Assembly: GCA_019637155.1 (NCBI GenBank)
Contig: JAHBWE010000003.1
Span: 471,768 to 535,767 of the forward strand
Length of the DNA: 64,000 bases
Origin: Labilithrix sp.
GTDB lineage: Bacteria; Myxococcota_A; Polyangia; Polyangiales; Polyangiaceae
Direction of reading: 5' to 3'
A program made the position numbers and the translations under genes. A model generated the notes under the pieces. The model saw nothing but the letters and a program-made list of their open reading frames with translations. It was not told where the DNA came from and made no database searches. Below, piece by piece: positions 37,063 through 43,729 of the stretch. Position 1 is the first letter of the stretch. The number at the start of each line of letters is the position of its first letter.

Positions 37063-37998
37063 CTACGACGTGAGGTCGAGCGCGAGGACCTCTTCGCGCC
37101 CCGCGACGCGGACGACCAGCTCCTGCGGCCCGGTGAGGTCCGGCGGCAGCGGCGCCCACCAGCCCGACGCGCTCTTGCCGCCGAGCGCGGGATCGACGCC
37201 GCGGATCTCCACCGCCTCGATCCCCTCGCTGCCGCCGCTCGCGCGCGCGACGCACAGGCCCGCGGGGAGATCTTCCTGATCGGCGCGGAGGCCGATCGCG
37301 AAGACCTCGACGTCGCCGTCGAAGAGTCGCGCGATCACGGCGCCGCGCTCCACCGCGGCGCGCGCGGGATCGTCCTCCATCCCCACCACCTCGGCGTAGA
37401 CGCGGAGGTCGGCCTGCGCCGCCCGCGCGGAGCGACGCAGCGTGAGCGGCGCGCGCGGGCCGCCCTGGAACGCGTGCGCGAGCGGGAACGCCCCGAGACG
37501 CGAGCGGAGCGCGCCGAGGGCGACGAGATCGAGCCACCACGTGCTCGCGTCCTGCTCGGCGAGGCGCGTGAGCCACGGCGAGACGGGGGCGACCGCGGTC
37601 GCTCCCCACTCGTCGCGGCGGAGGAGCATGGTCTCGTCGACCTTCGCGACGCGCGCGAAGACCCGGCGCTCCGCGTCCTCTTGCTCGAGCGCGCCGAGGA
37701 GGACGAGCACGCTCTCCGCCGCGTCGCGCGCGGTGACGAGATCCGCGAGCGCCGGCTTGGAACGATCGAAGCGATCGAGCTCCGCGTTCGCGACACCTTC
37801 GAGGACCGACGCGTCGGCCGGGAACTTTCGCAGCTCGTCGCGTTCGGTGGAGCGGAGGACGCCGAGACGAAGGAGCCGCCCGAGCACCACCGCGTTGCCT
37901 GCGTCGATCGCGGTCGCCTCGCCGAGCGTCGCGCGCTCCGCGGCGGTGATCGGCGACGCGGCGAGCGCACGCGAGAGGGTCGCTTCGAGGCGCGTCAT
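37063..37998 (-). CDS. Unknown protein following the sigma-like factor
   Basis: The 311-residue cytoplasmic protein has no signal peptide and no membrane helix. The N-terminal half is helical (about 1-150); the C-terminal half (about 190-311) reads as a beta-rich domain ending in VRVAGREEVLALDLTS. I recognise no family. A strong Shine-Dalgarno (GAGGAGG, 5 nt from ATG 37998) supports the start; an in-frame ATG lies 9 codons upstream. It lies 40 bp downstream of the sigma-like gene on the same strand, the place where cognate anti-sigma or effector proteins are often found. That role is only a possibility. Confidence 0.7.
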   Translation of the reverse strand: MTRLEATLSRALAASPITAAERATLGEATAIDAGNAVVLGRLLRLGVLRSTERDELRKFPADASVLEGVANAELDRFDRSKPALADLVTARDAAESVLVLLGALEQEDAERRVFARVAKVDETMLLRRDEWGATAVAPVSPWLTRLAEQDASTWWLDLVALGALRSRLGAFPLAHAFQGGPRAPLTLRRSARAAQADLRVYAEVVGMEDDPARAAVERGAVIARLFDGDVEVFAIGLRADQEDLPAGLCVARASGGSEGIEAVEIRGVDPALGGKSASGWWAPLPPDLTGPQELVVRVAGREEVLALDLTS

Positions 37999-38038
37999 GC
38001 AGTCCTCCTCGGACGCTCGTTGCATTCGAGACCTGACG

Positions 38039-38794
38039 TCACGACAGCACCTTCGCCGCGGTGGCGCCGCCGTCGGCGACGTCACATCCGAGGAGGCGCC
38101 GCGCCTCCTCCACGTCTTCGGGCGCGAAGCGGCCTTGCGCGACGAGCGACGAGAGCGCCTCGCACGCCGCCTTTCGCCCGCGGTTTCGATACTGATAGAC
38201 GCGGTTCTGCGCCTTCGTCGACGGCGCCTGGCCCGGCGGAGCCTCGTCGGCGGCGTAGGTCGCGCACTGCTCCTCGATCGTCGCGCCCATGCGCGCTTCG
38301 ACGTGGACGCGCACCGAGCGCACGATGCCGTCGACGTCTTGCTTGCGGTGCAGGCGCGGCAGCTCCGCGTGGATCGCGGCGAACACGGCCTCGATCGCGC
38401 GCACCGCGAGCGCGGTGTTGTCCGGATCGACCGAGGGCTCCGCGACGCGCGGCCGATCGTCGTCGTCGTCGCCCGCGTCGAGCTGGCCGGTGACGAGCCG
38501 CCGGCGCGCGCGGCAGATGTCGCGGCCCTTGTTGGCGAGGACACGCATGCACCATGCATGGGCCTCCCCCTCCGTCTTGCCTTTGAAGCGCGCGGAGCCG
38601 AGCGCGCAGCGGGTGAGGAGGTGCTGCACCGCCTCGTCGACGTCGTCTTCGCCGAGGCGGCACGGCGCGACGCGGAAGAGGTACGGCTTCGCCCAGCCGT
38701 TCACCGTCGCGTGGATACGCGCGAAGACGCCGTTCCGCTCACGCGCCGCGAGCCCTGGATCCGACACCATCGTGAGCCAGGCCGCGAGCTGCAT
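38039..38794 (-). CDS. ECF-like RNA polymerase sigma factor
   Basis: The 251-residue protein has a region like sigma domain 2 (about 35-90: DEAVQHLLTRCALGSARF, then HAWCMRVLANKGRDICRARRR), matching the Dx2Q...F...WL..IaxN..x.D..R pattern of ECF factors. An acidic linker (DAGDDDDD) and a C-terminal region with a possible region-4 helix-turn-helix follow, the last being weak. The ATG at 38794 overlaps the protease stop (TGATG), so translation is coupled. It would redirect RNA polymerase to an unknown regulon. The weak region 4 makes this a divergent member. Confidence 0.68.
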   Translation of the reverse strand: MQLAAWLTMVSDPGLAARERNGVFARIHATVNGWAKPYLFRVAPCRLGEDDVDEAVQHLLTRCALGSARFKGKTEGEAHAWCMRVLANKGRDICRARRRLVTGQLDAGDDDDDRPRVAEPSVDPDNTALAVRAIEAVFAAIHAELPRLHRKQDVDGIVRSVRVHVEARMGATIEEQCATYAADEAPPGQAPSTKAQNRVYQYRNRGRKAACEALSSLVAQGRFAPEDVEEARRLLGCDVADGGATAAKVLS

Positions 38795-39558
38795 CACACG
38801 AGCTCCTGCGACCACGCGCGGAGCACCGTCTTCACCTCGAAGGGCCGGAGCTCCGGGTACGCGCCGAGGAGGAGCGCGACGACGCCGCTGATCGCGGGGG
38901 TGGCGAAGGAGGTGCCGGTCTTCGTGGTGTAGCCGCCGCCGGGGGCCGCGACGTGCACGTCGTCGCCGTGACCGATGTACTCGATGATGCTCGCCGGCAC
39001 GTAGCGCACCGCCCACGGCGCCTCGAACTTCGTGCGGTCGACGCTCACGACGGTGCTGATCTCGGCGGGGTAGCCGAGGTCGCCGAGCGGCATGTTCCGC
39101 TTCGCCGCGACGATGACCTGGCCGTTGCGGTACGCCTTGTCGCAGAGCGGCAGGAGCTGCGGGCCGAAGCTCGCCTTCGCGGCGAGGCTCATGTTGATCA
39201 CCTTGTAACCTGCATCCACCGCGTGGCGGAGGCAGGCGAGGAGCGCGTCGCCCGCGCCGGTGTTGTCGGGGCCGAGGACGCGGTAGTCGACGATGCGCGC
39301 GTTCGGCGCGACGTGCGAGATGATGCTCGAGACCGCGGTGCCGTGGCCGTACGTGTCGTGGTTCGCGAGGCCGTGGGTGACGACCTCGGTCTTGTCGTCC
39401 TTCGTCACCGCCGCGAGCGCCTTGACGACGCGCGGCTCGAGGTCCGGGTGGGTCGCGTCGACGCCGCTGTCGAGGACGGCGACCTCGACCGGCGGCAGCT
39501 CCCGCTTCCGAAGGTCCTCGATGCGCTCGGCGAGGACCTTCTCGATCGGCGACGGCAT
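38794..39558 (-). CDS. Short cytoplasmic subtilisin-like (S8) protease
   Basis: The 254-residue protease has the catalytic triad Asp30 (AVLDSGVD), His72 (YGHGTAVSS) and Ser217 (GTSFATPAISG). It has neither signal peptide nor pro-domain and is shorter than secreted subtilisins, so it probably acts inside the cell. The segment that normally reads AAGN and supplies the oxyanion-hole asparagine reads AAKRN here (N155), which may change activity. It lies between a GAF protein and a sigma-like factor, with overlapping or abutting stop/start codons. I used the ATG at 39558; a TTG at 39564 overlaps the GAF stop. Targets could include the sigma or anti-sigma protein, by analogy only. Confidence 0.87.
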   Translation of the reverse strand: MPSPIEKVLAERIEDLRKRELPPVEVAVLDSGVDATHPDLEPRVVKALAAVTKDDKTEVVTHGLANHDTYGHGTAVSSIISHVAPNARIVDYRVLGPDNTGAGDALLACLRHAVDAGYKVINMSLAAKASFGPQLLPLCDKAYRNGQVIVAAKRNMPLGDLGYPAEISTVVSVDRTKFEAPWAVRYVPASIIEYIGHGDDVHVAAPGGGYTTKTGTSFATPAISGVVALLLGAYPELRPFEVKTVLRAWSQELV

Positions 39559-39560
39559 CG

Positions 39561-40196
39561 TCAAATCTCCAGGTCGGCCCCGGGCCCGGACGCGAGCGCC
39601 TCGACCTCGGCCACGATCGTCGCGAGCCGCGTGAGCGCGTCGGGCCGGTGCTTCGCGATCCGCGCGATCGACGTGGCGATCCCGGCCTCGACGCTGTTCT
39701 GCGCCTGCGCCTGCGCCTTGCCCGCCGCCGCGTTCAGGTGGCGCCGCTGATCGACGACGACGCCCGCGACCGCGGCGAGGCGGGCGTAGAGGTCGCCGTC
39801 GCGCCCGCTGAAGCGCTTGCCCTTCGCGAAGCTGACCGCGGTGATGACGCCGATGAGGTCGTCGCCGACGAGCATCGGCGCGGCGATGACCGCCTCCGGC
39901 CCCTTCTCCTGCACGACGCCCTGGAAGGTGGGCGCGCCGATCTGCACCTCGCGCGTCGCGGCGGCGAGGCCGGTGAGGCCCTGCCCGAGCGCGAGCCGCT
40001 GGCCGATCAGCACCTCGGGTCCGCCGACCGTCATCGCGAAGACGAGGTCGTTCTTCGCGGTGTCGTGGACGAGGAGCGATCCCTCCTCTGCGTCGACGAC
40101 CTGCGCGCCGAGCTCGATGAGGACGCGAAGGACCCGCTCCTCCGCGCTCGCCGGCTCGATCGCGAGCAGCGAGAGGAGCTCACTCGGCTGCGTCAT
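39561..40196 (-). CDS. GAF-domain protein
   Basis: The 211-residue cytoplasmic protein is essentially one GAF domain (about 20-160, with VDAEEGSLLVHDTAKNDLVF and APMLVGDDLIGVITAV), followed by an Ala/Gln-rich helix that may mediate dimerisation. GAF domains bind small molecules, including cyclic nucleotides, but I cannot tell which ligand. The start overlaps the ABC exporter stop by 4 nt (ATGA). The next gene, the S8 protease, overlaps or directly follows. It is a natural candidate for the sensor of this operon. Confidence 0.83.
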   Translation of the reverse strand: MTQPSELLSLLAIEPASAEERVLRVLIELGAQVVDAEEGSLLVHDTAKNDLVFAMTVGGPEVLIGQRLALGQGLTGLAAATREVQIGAPTFQGVVQEKGPEAVIAAPMLVGDDLIGVITAVSFAKGKRFSGRDGDLYARLAAVAGVVVDQRRHLNAAAGKAQAQAQNSVEAGIATSIARIAKHRPDALTRLATIVAEVEALASGPGADLEI

Positions 40197-42211
40197 CCCT
40201 TCTTCTCCTTCTTCTCTTTCTTCATCGGCGGCATGTCGACCTCGTCCATCATCGGCGGGTCAATCTCGGTCATCATACCCTCGAGCATCGACGCCGGCTT
40301 CGGGATTGGGGCCGCGGCCGGAGGCGGAGCGAGCGCCTCCTTGTTCGGCGCCTCGACGAGGCGCTTGTAGAGGTTGTCCGACTTCATCAGCTCGTCGTGC
40401 GTTCCGGAGAGCGCGATCTTGCCATCCTCGAGGATCGCGATGCCGTCCGCGATCTTCGCGACGAAGCCCTCGAGGTCGTGATCGATGACGAGGACGGTGA
40501 GGCCCTCGGTCTGCGTCTTGAGGAAGCGAATGAGCTTCTGGAGCGTGATGTTGTCGAGGCCGGCGGAGGGCTCGTCGAGGAGCAGCACGGACGGCTTCAG
40601 CAAGAGCGCGCGCGACACCGCGAGGAGGCGGCGCTGGCCGCCGGAGAGGCCCTGCGCGACGTCGCGCGGGAGGAGCGTGTCGAGCGGCGCGGAGGGGCTC
40701 GCGCTCGTGAGGACGTCCCAGAGCCCGGTCGCGCGCGCGACCTCCTCGATCTCCTCGTCGGTCGCGTCGGCCTTCGCGAGCTGGAAGTTCGCGCGCACGG
40801 TGTCGGCGACGAAGAGCGGGAACTGCGCGACGCGGACGACCTTCTTGCGGAGATCGGCGAGGCGCACGCTCTTGAGGTCGGTCGCGCCGATGCGGACGCG
40901 GCCCGAGGCCGGATCCGAGAGGCGCGCGACGAGCGACATGATCGTCGACTTGCCGGAGCCGGACGCGCCGACGATCGCGAAGCACTTGCCGGCGTCGAAC
41001 GTGAACGACACGTGATCGAGCACCGGCTTCGCGCGCCCCGGGTACGTGAAGACCACGTCGTCGAGGACGATCGGCGAGGAGCCCGCGGGGAGCGGCTTCG
41101 GATCGGCCGGATCGCTCACGTCGGTGGGGCGCTCGAGGATCTCGATGACGCTCTCGCACTCGGGCCACGCCATCCCGATGCTGTTGAAGAACATGACGAG
41201 GTCCTGCAGCGGCTGGAGCGCGAGCGGCACCAGCGCGTGGACCGCGACGACCGCGCCCGCGGCGGCGGGATCGCCCGACTGCGTCGCGAGCATGATGCCG
41301 TAGCCGAGGAACCCGAGCTGCAGGAGGCGCGGGATGCTGGAGCGCGCCTGCCCCGCGAGGTCGTTCTTCATCGAGGCGCGGAGGCGGTTCCGTGCGTGCG
41401 CGAGCGCGCGATCGCCGAAGGCCTTCGAGCGCTGCGGGATCGCGCCCATGAGCTGCACCTCGAGCGGCGCGGCGAGGGAGTTCTGGAGCTCCTCGTTCGC
41501 GGCGACGTCGCTCGCGCGCACCTTCTGGAAGGCGGCGCGGAGGCCCTTCGCGCCGCGCGCGCTGATGATCGGCGTCGCGAGCACGCCCGCGAGCAGCACC
41601 AGCTTGAAGACGAGCGGCGTGTCGCCGAGGCGCGCGAGGTTCTGGAAGATGAGGACGACCGCGGTCGCGAGGCCGATGCCGCGCACGACCGGGAACGAGA
41701 CGAGGTCACGCAGGAGCATCTGCGCGCCGTTCGCGTAGCGCCACACGATCGCCGTCGTCTCGCCGGACGCGTGCTCCGAGTGGTAGCTCGGGCCGAGCTC
41801 GAGGAGCCGATCGTGGAGCTTGCGCTGGAGCCGCGCGAGCATGAGCGTGTCGGACCACGTCGTCGTCGCGCGCTCGGCGAGGATCGTGAGGACGCCGCCC
41901 ACCGTGAGCGCCGCGAGGAACCCGAACGCGTGGGTCGGCTGCGCGGGGATGAGGGCGGAGAGGAGGTCGCCCTCTCCCCTCTTCGCGGCGCCTTCGGGCA
42001 TGCCCGCGGTCTGGAGCCGGCTGACGATCGCGCCGACGAGCTGCGCCTGCAGCTGCTGGATGAGGAGGTTGACGATGCCGAGGAGCGTCGAGACCGCGAA
42101 CGCGAAGAACGCGCCGCGAACGACGATCCATCCCCAGCGAAAGAGCTTGCCATAAGGAACGGGCGGGAGCTCCTCGCTCCGAGGAGGCCCACCGCCCTTC
42201 TTCTTCTCCAC
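40193..42211 (-). CDS. ABC transporter, fused permease and ATPase
   Basis: The 672-residue protein has a six-helix ABCB-type membrane domain (about 20-345) and an ATPase domain: Walker A GASGSGKST (415-423), Q-loop Q463, signature LSGGQ (522-526) and Walker B VLLLDEPS (542-549). No C39 peptidase domain is present. A C-terminal tail is rich in Met, Pro and Lys (MMTEIDPPMM, MKKEKKEKKG). It would work as a homodimer or with the divergent ABC protein. It starts at GTG 42211, 6 nt after the zinc-ribbon gene stop, and ends overlapping the GAF gene by 4 nt. The substrate is not shown. Confidence 0.9.
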   Translation of the reverse strand: MEKKKGGGPPRSEELPPVPYGKLFRWGWIVVRGAFFAFAVSTLLGIVNLLIQQLQAQLVGAIVSRLQTAGMPEGAAKRGEGDLLSALIPAQPTHAFGFLAALTVGGVLTILAERATTTWSDTLMLARLQRKLHDRLLELGPSYHSEHASGETTAIVWRYANGAQMLLRDLVSFPVVRGIGLATAVVLIFQNLARLGDTPLVFKLVLLAGVLATPIISARGAKGLRAAFQKVRASDVAANEELQNSLAAPLEVQLMGAIPQRSKAFGDRALAHARNRLRASMKNDLAGQARSSIPRLLQLGFLGYGIMLATQSGDPAAAGAVVAVHALVPLALQPLQDLVMFFNSIGMAWPECESVIEILERPTDVSDPADPKPLPAGSSPIVLDDVVFTYPGRAKPVLDHVSFTFDAGKCFAIVGASGSGKSTIMSLVARLSDPASGRVRIGATDLKSVRLADLRKKVVRVAQFPLFVADTVRANFQLAKADATDEEIEEVARATGLWDVLTSASPSAPLDTLLPRDVAQGLSGGQRRLLAVSRALLLKPSVLLLDEPSAGLDNITLQKLIRFLKTQTEGLTVLVIDHDLEGFVAKIADGIAILEDGKIALSGTHDELMKSDNLYKRLVEAPNKEALAPPPAAAPIPKPASMLEGMMTEIDPPMMDEVDMPPMKKEKKEKKG

Positions 42212-42217
42212 TGCCTA

Positions 42218-42448
42218 TCAGGCGCGGAACGCGCGGCCGCAGGAGCCGCACATGAACCACTTGTAGACGTCCGTGTCGAGGACGGCGCGGCCGATGTTGC
42301 CGCACCAGGGGCACTCGACGCGGCCGATGTAGCGGTCCTGTCCCTCGACCTCGGCGGTGCCGGTGATCGCGACGCCCATCTGCGCGCGATCCAGGCCCTT
42401 CGCCTCGTCTTCCGTGATCTTCGTTCCCTTCTTCACACCTTCGGTCAT
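42218..42448 (-). CDS. Small zinc-ribbon protein
   Basis: The 76-residue product has two CxxC pairs, C46-P-W-C49 and C67-G-S-C70, spaced 17 residues apart as in a zinc ribbon, after an N-terminal stretch of about 40 charged residues. A good Shine-Dalgarno (AGGAGAG) precedes the ATG. It is the first gene after the promoter at 42527. Small ribbons like this bind nucleic acid or proteins. Because an ABC exporter and a protease follow, a modified-peptide precursor role is a weaker alternative; a clean leader/core boundary is not visible. Confidence 0.75.
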   Translation of the reverse strand: MTEGVKKGTKITEDEAKGLDRAQMGVAITGTAEVEGQDRYIGRVECPWCGNIGRAVLDTDVYKWFMCGSCGRAFRA

Positions 42449-42498
42449 GGTTCTCTCCTAGCGACTCTTTCGCAGTTCAGCACTTGCGAGAATTTGCG

Positions 42499-42527
42499 AG
42501 TGTTTCGATTGCCGCAGCTCGTGTCAA
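42499..42527 (-). promoter_or_regulatory. Sigma-70-type promoter of the zinc-ribbon/ABC/GAF/protease/sigma operon
   Basis: On the minus strand a perfect -35 box TTGACA (42527-42522) is followed after 17 nt by AACACT (42504-42499), a weak match to TATAAT. It points to the ATG at 42448, with a leader of about 40 nt and the SD AGGAGAG. The flanking 180 bp is richer in A/T than the surroundings, as for a promoter. Confidence 0.55.
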
Positions 42528-42624
42528 CGACCATCGCTCTCGCCTCTTCCGTGCTCGAAGGACGCACGGGTTCCCGGCGTCCTGACGGCACGCGGAGACA
42601 TTTCTTCTGTCCGCATTCGGATAC

Positions 42625-42636
42625 CGAGTTAACTCG
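42625..42636. repeat. Perfect 12-bp palindrome over the cNMP gene stop
   Basis: CGAGTTAACTCG is a perfect palindrome that covers the TAA stop (42629-42631) of the cyclic-nucleotide-binding gene. It lies about 100 nt upstream of the -35 box for the downstream operon and could be a regulator site or chance. Confidence 0.3.
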
Positions 42637-43054
42637 ATCGGCGCTCCGCCTCGAACAGGCGCCGCGCCGCGCCCTCGAAGAGGACCCACAGCGCCTGCGG
42701 GAACCGCACGAGGTACTCGTGGAACCGCTCGTAATCCAAGGAGAGGAGCACCGAGTCCTCGTCCGCCTTCACCGTCGCCGTGCGCGCGGCGGAGGCGACC
42801 ATGCCGTATTCGCCGAGCACGTCGCCGGCGCGGAGCTGGCGCGCGCGCGTGGCGGTCCCCGGCACGTAGACGGAGAGCGTCCCCGACGCGACGACGTACA
42901 CGCGATCGGCCGGCTCGCCGACCTCGACCACGGTGTTCCCCTTCAGGAACGACTCCGTCTGCATCATCTCGGCGAGGACCGCGAGATCGCCCCGCGGGAT
43001 CTGGGCGAAGACACGTGCGTGCGCCAGCACCTCGGCGCGTTGCGCGGCGTTCAT
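42629..43054 (-). CDS. Cyclic-nucleotide-binding domain protein
   Basis: The 141-residue protein is a stand-alone CNB domain: beta-roll residues FLKGNTVVEVGEPADRVYVVASGTLSVYV and the phosphate-binding cassette-like GDVLGEYGMVASAARTATV, whose R binds the cyclic phosphate in the family. No DNA-binding domain follows, so it is not a CRP-type regulator, and it probably signals through partners. It lies 12 bp downstream of the lipoprotein gene. A cyclase gene at 51147, in the divergent operon, could supply its ligand. Confidence 0.87.
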   Translation of the reverse strand: MNAAQRAEVLAHARVFAQIPRGDLAVLAEMMQTESFLKGNTVVEVGEPADRVYVVASGTLSVYVPGTATRARQLRAGDVLGEYGMVASAARTATVKADEDSVLLSLDYERFHEYLVRFPQALWVLFEGAARRLFEAERRSS

Positions 43055-43066
43055 GGGAAGAGCCTA

Positions 43067-43729
43067 TCAGTGCGGAGCGATGATGCCGGTCTGCTGCGGG
43101 CCCTGCTTCATCTCGCCGCCGCGGCCGCCGAGCGGCTTGAGCTCCACCGCGACGACGCCGTCGCGCTCGGCGGCGATGACCTTGTCCTCGGGGGCGGACA
43201 TGCCGCCCGCGCCCGGCGCCGTCACGACGAAGGCGCCGAACGACACCTTCCTCACGGCGTGCGTGACGCGGTCGCAGCTCGACCCCGTCAGCGCCGCCGA
43301 GCCGACGTTGGCGCCGTCGACCTCGAGCTGCTTCACCGTGCGGGTGTGGATCTCGACGCCGTGGTGGCGGTCCATCGCGATCGCGGCGCGATCGGCGTCG
43401 AGCACGCGCGCGAGGTCGCGGCGGCTCCGCACCTCGATCGCGTCGTCGACGGGCGCCTCCGTCTTCTCTTCGTAGTGGGTGGCGACGCGGCATCCGCCGA
43501 CGAGCGCGAGGTTGCATCCGTCGAGGTGCACGAGCGCGATCCCGTCGCGGAGCGCGAGCTCGAGATCGGCGCGCTGCTCGGGCCGGAGGAAGGCGGCGGA
43601 GAGCGGACCTTCGTCGACCTTGCACACGAGCTTGTCATGGTCGAGGCTCGACACGTTCTTCGCCGTCGTGGTGTCGCGCCCGCCGCTGCAGGCGGCGACG
43701 AGAGCGAGGAGGAGGAGCAGGCGCTTCAC
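43067..43729 (-). CDS. Lipoprotein overlapping the STAND-like gene
   Basis: The 220-residue protein starts at GTG 43729 (VKRLLLLLALVAAC), with a signal peptide and lipobox. The GTG overlaps the stop of the NTPase gene (GTGA), so it is translationally coupled. The mature part has several cysteines and a C-terminal FGAFVVTAPG segment. No family is recognised. A periplasmic lipoprotein coupled to a cytoplasmic NTPase suggests an envelope-side sensor or anchor, but this is inference. The CNB gene follows 12 bp downstream. Confidence 0.72.
   Translation of the reverse strand: MKRLLLLLALVAACSGGRDTTTAKNVSSLDHDKLVCKVDEGPLSAAFLRPEQRADLELALRDGIALVHLDGCNLALVGGCRVATHYEEKTEAPVDDAIEVRSRRDLARVLDADRAAIAMDRHHGVEIHTRTVKQLEVDGANVGSAALTGSSCDRVTHAVRKVSFGAFVVTAPGAGGMSAPEDKVIAAERDGVVAVELKPLGGRGGEMKQGPQQTGIIAPH

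Noticed and set aside
42449..42628. A small RNA or tRNA gene in the A/T-richer gap
   Set aside because: No cloverleaf or strong terminator is visible; the TTGACA-17-AACACT promoter, leader and short TTGCGAG repeat explain the gap.
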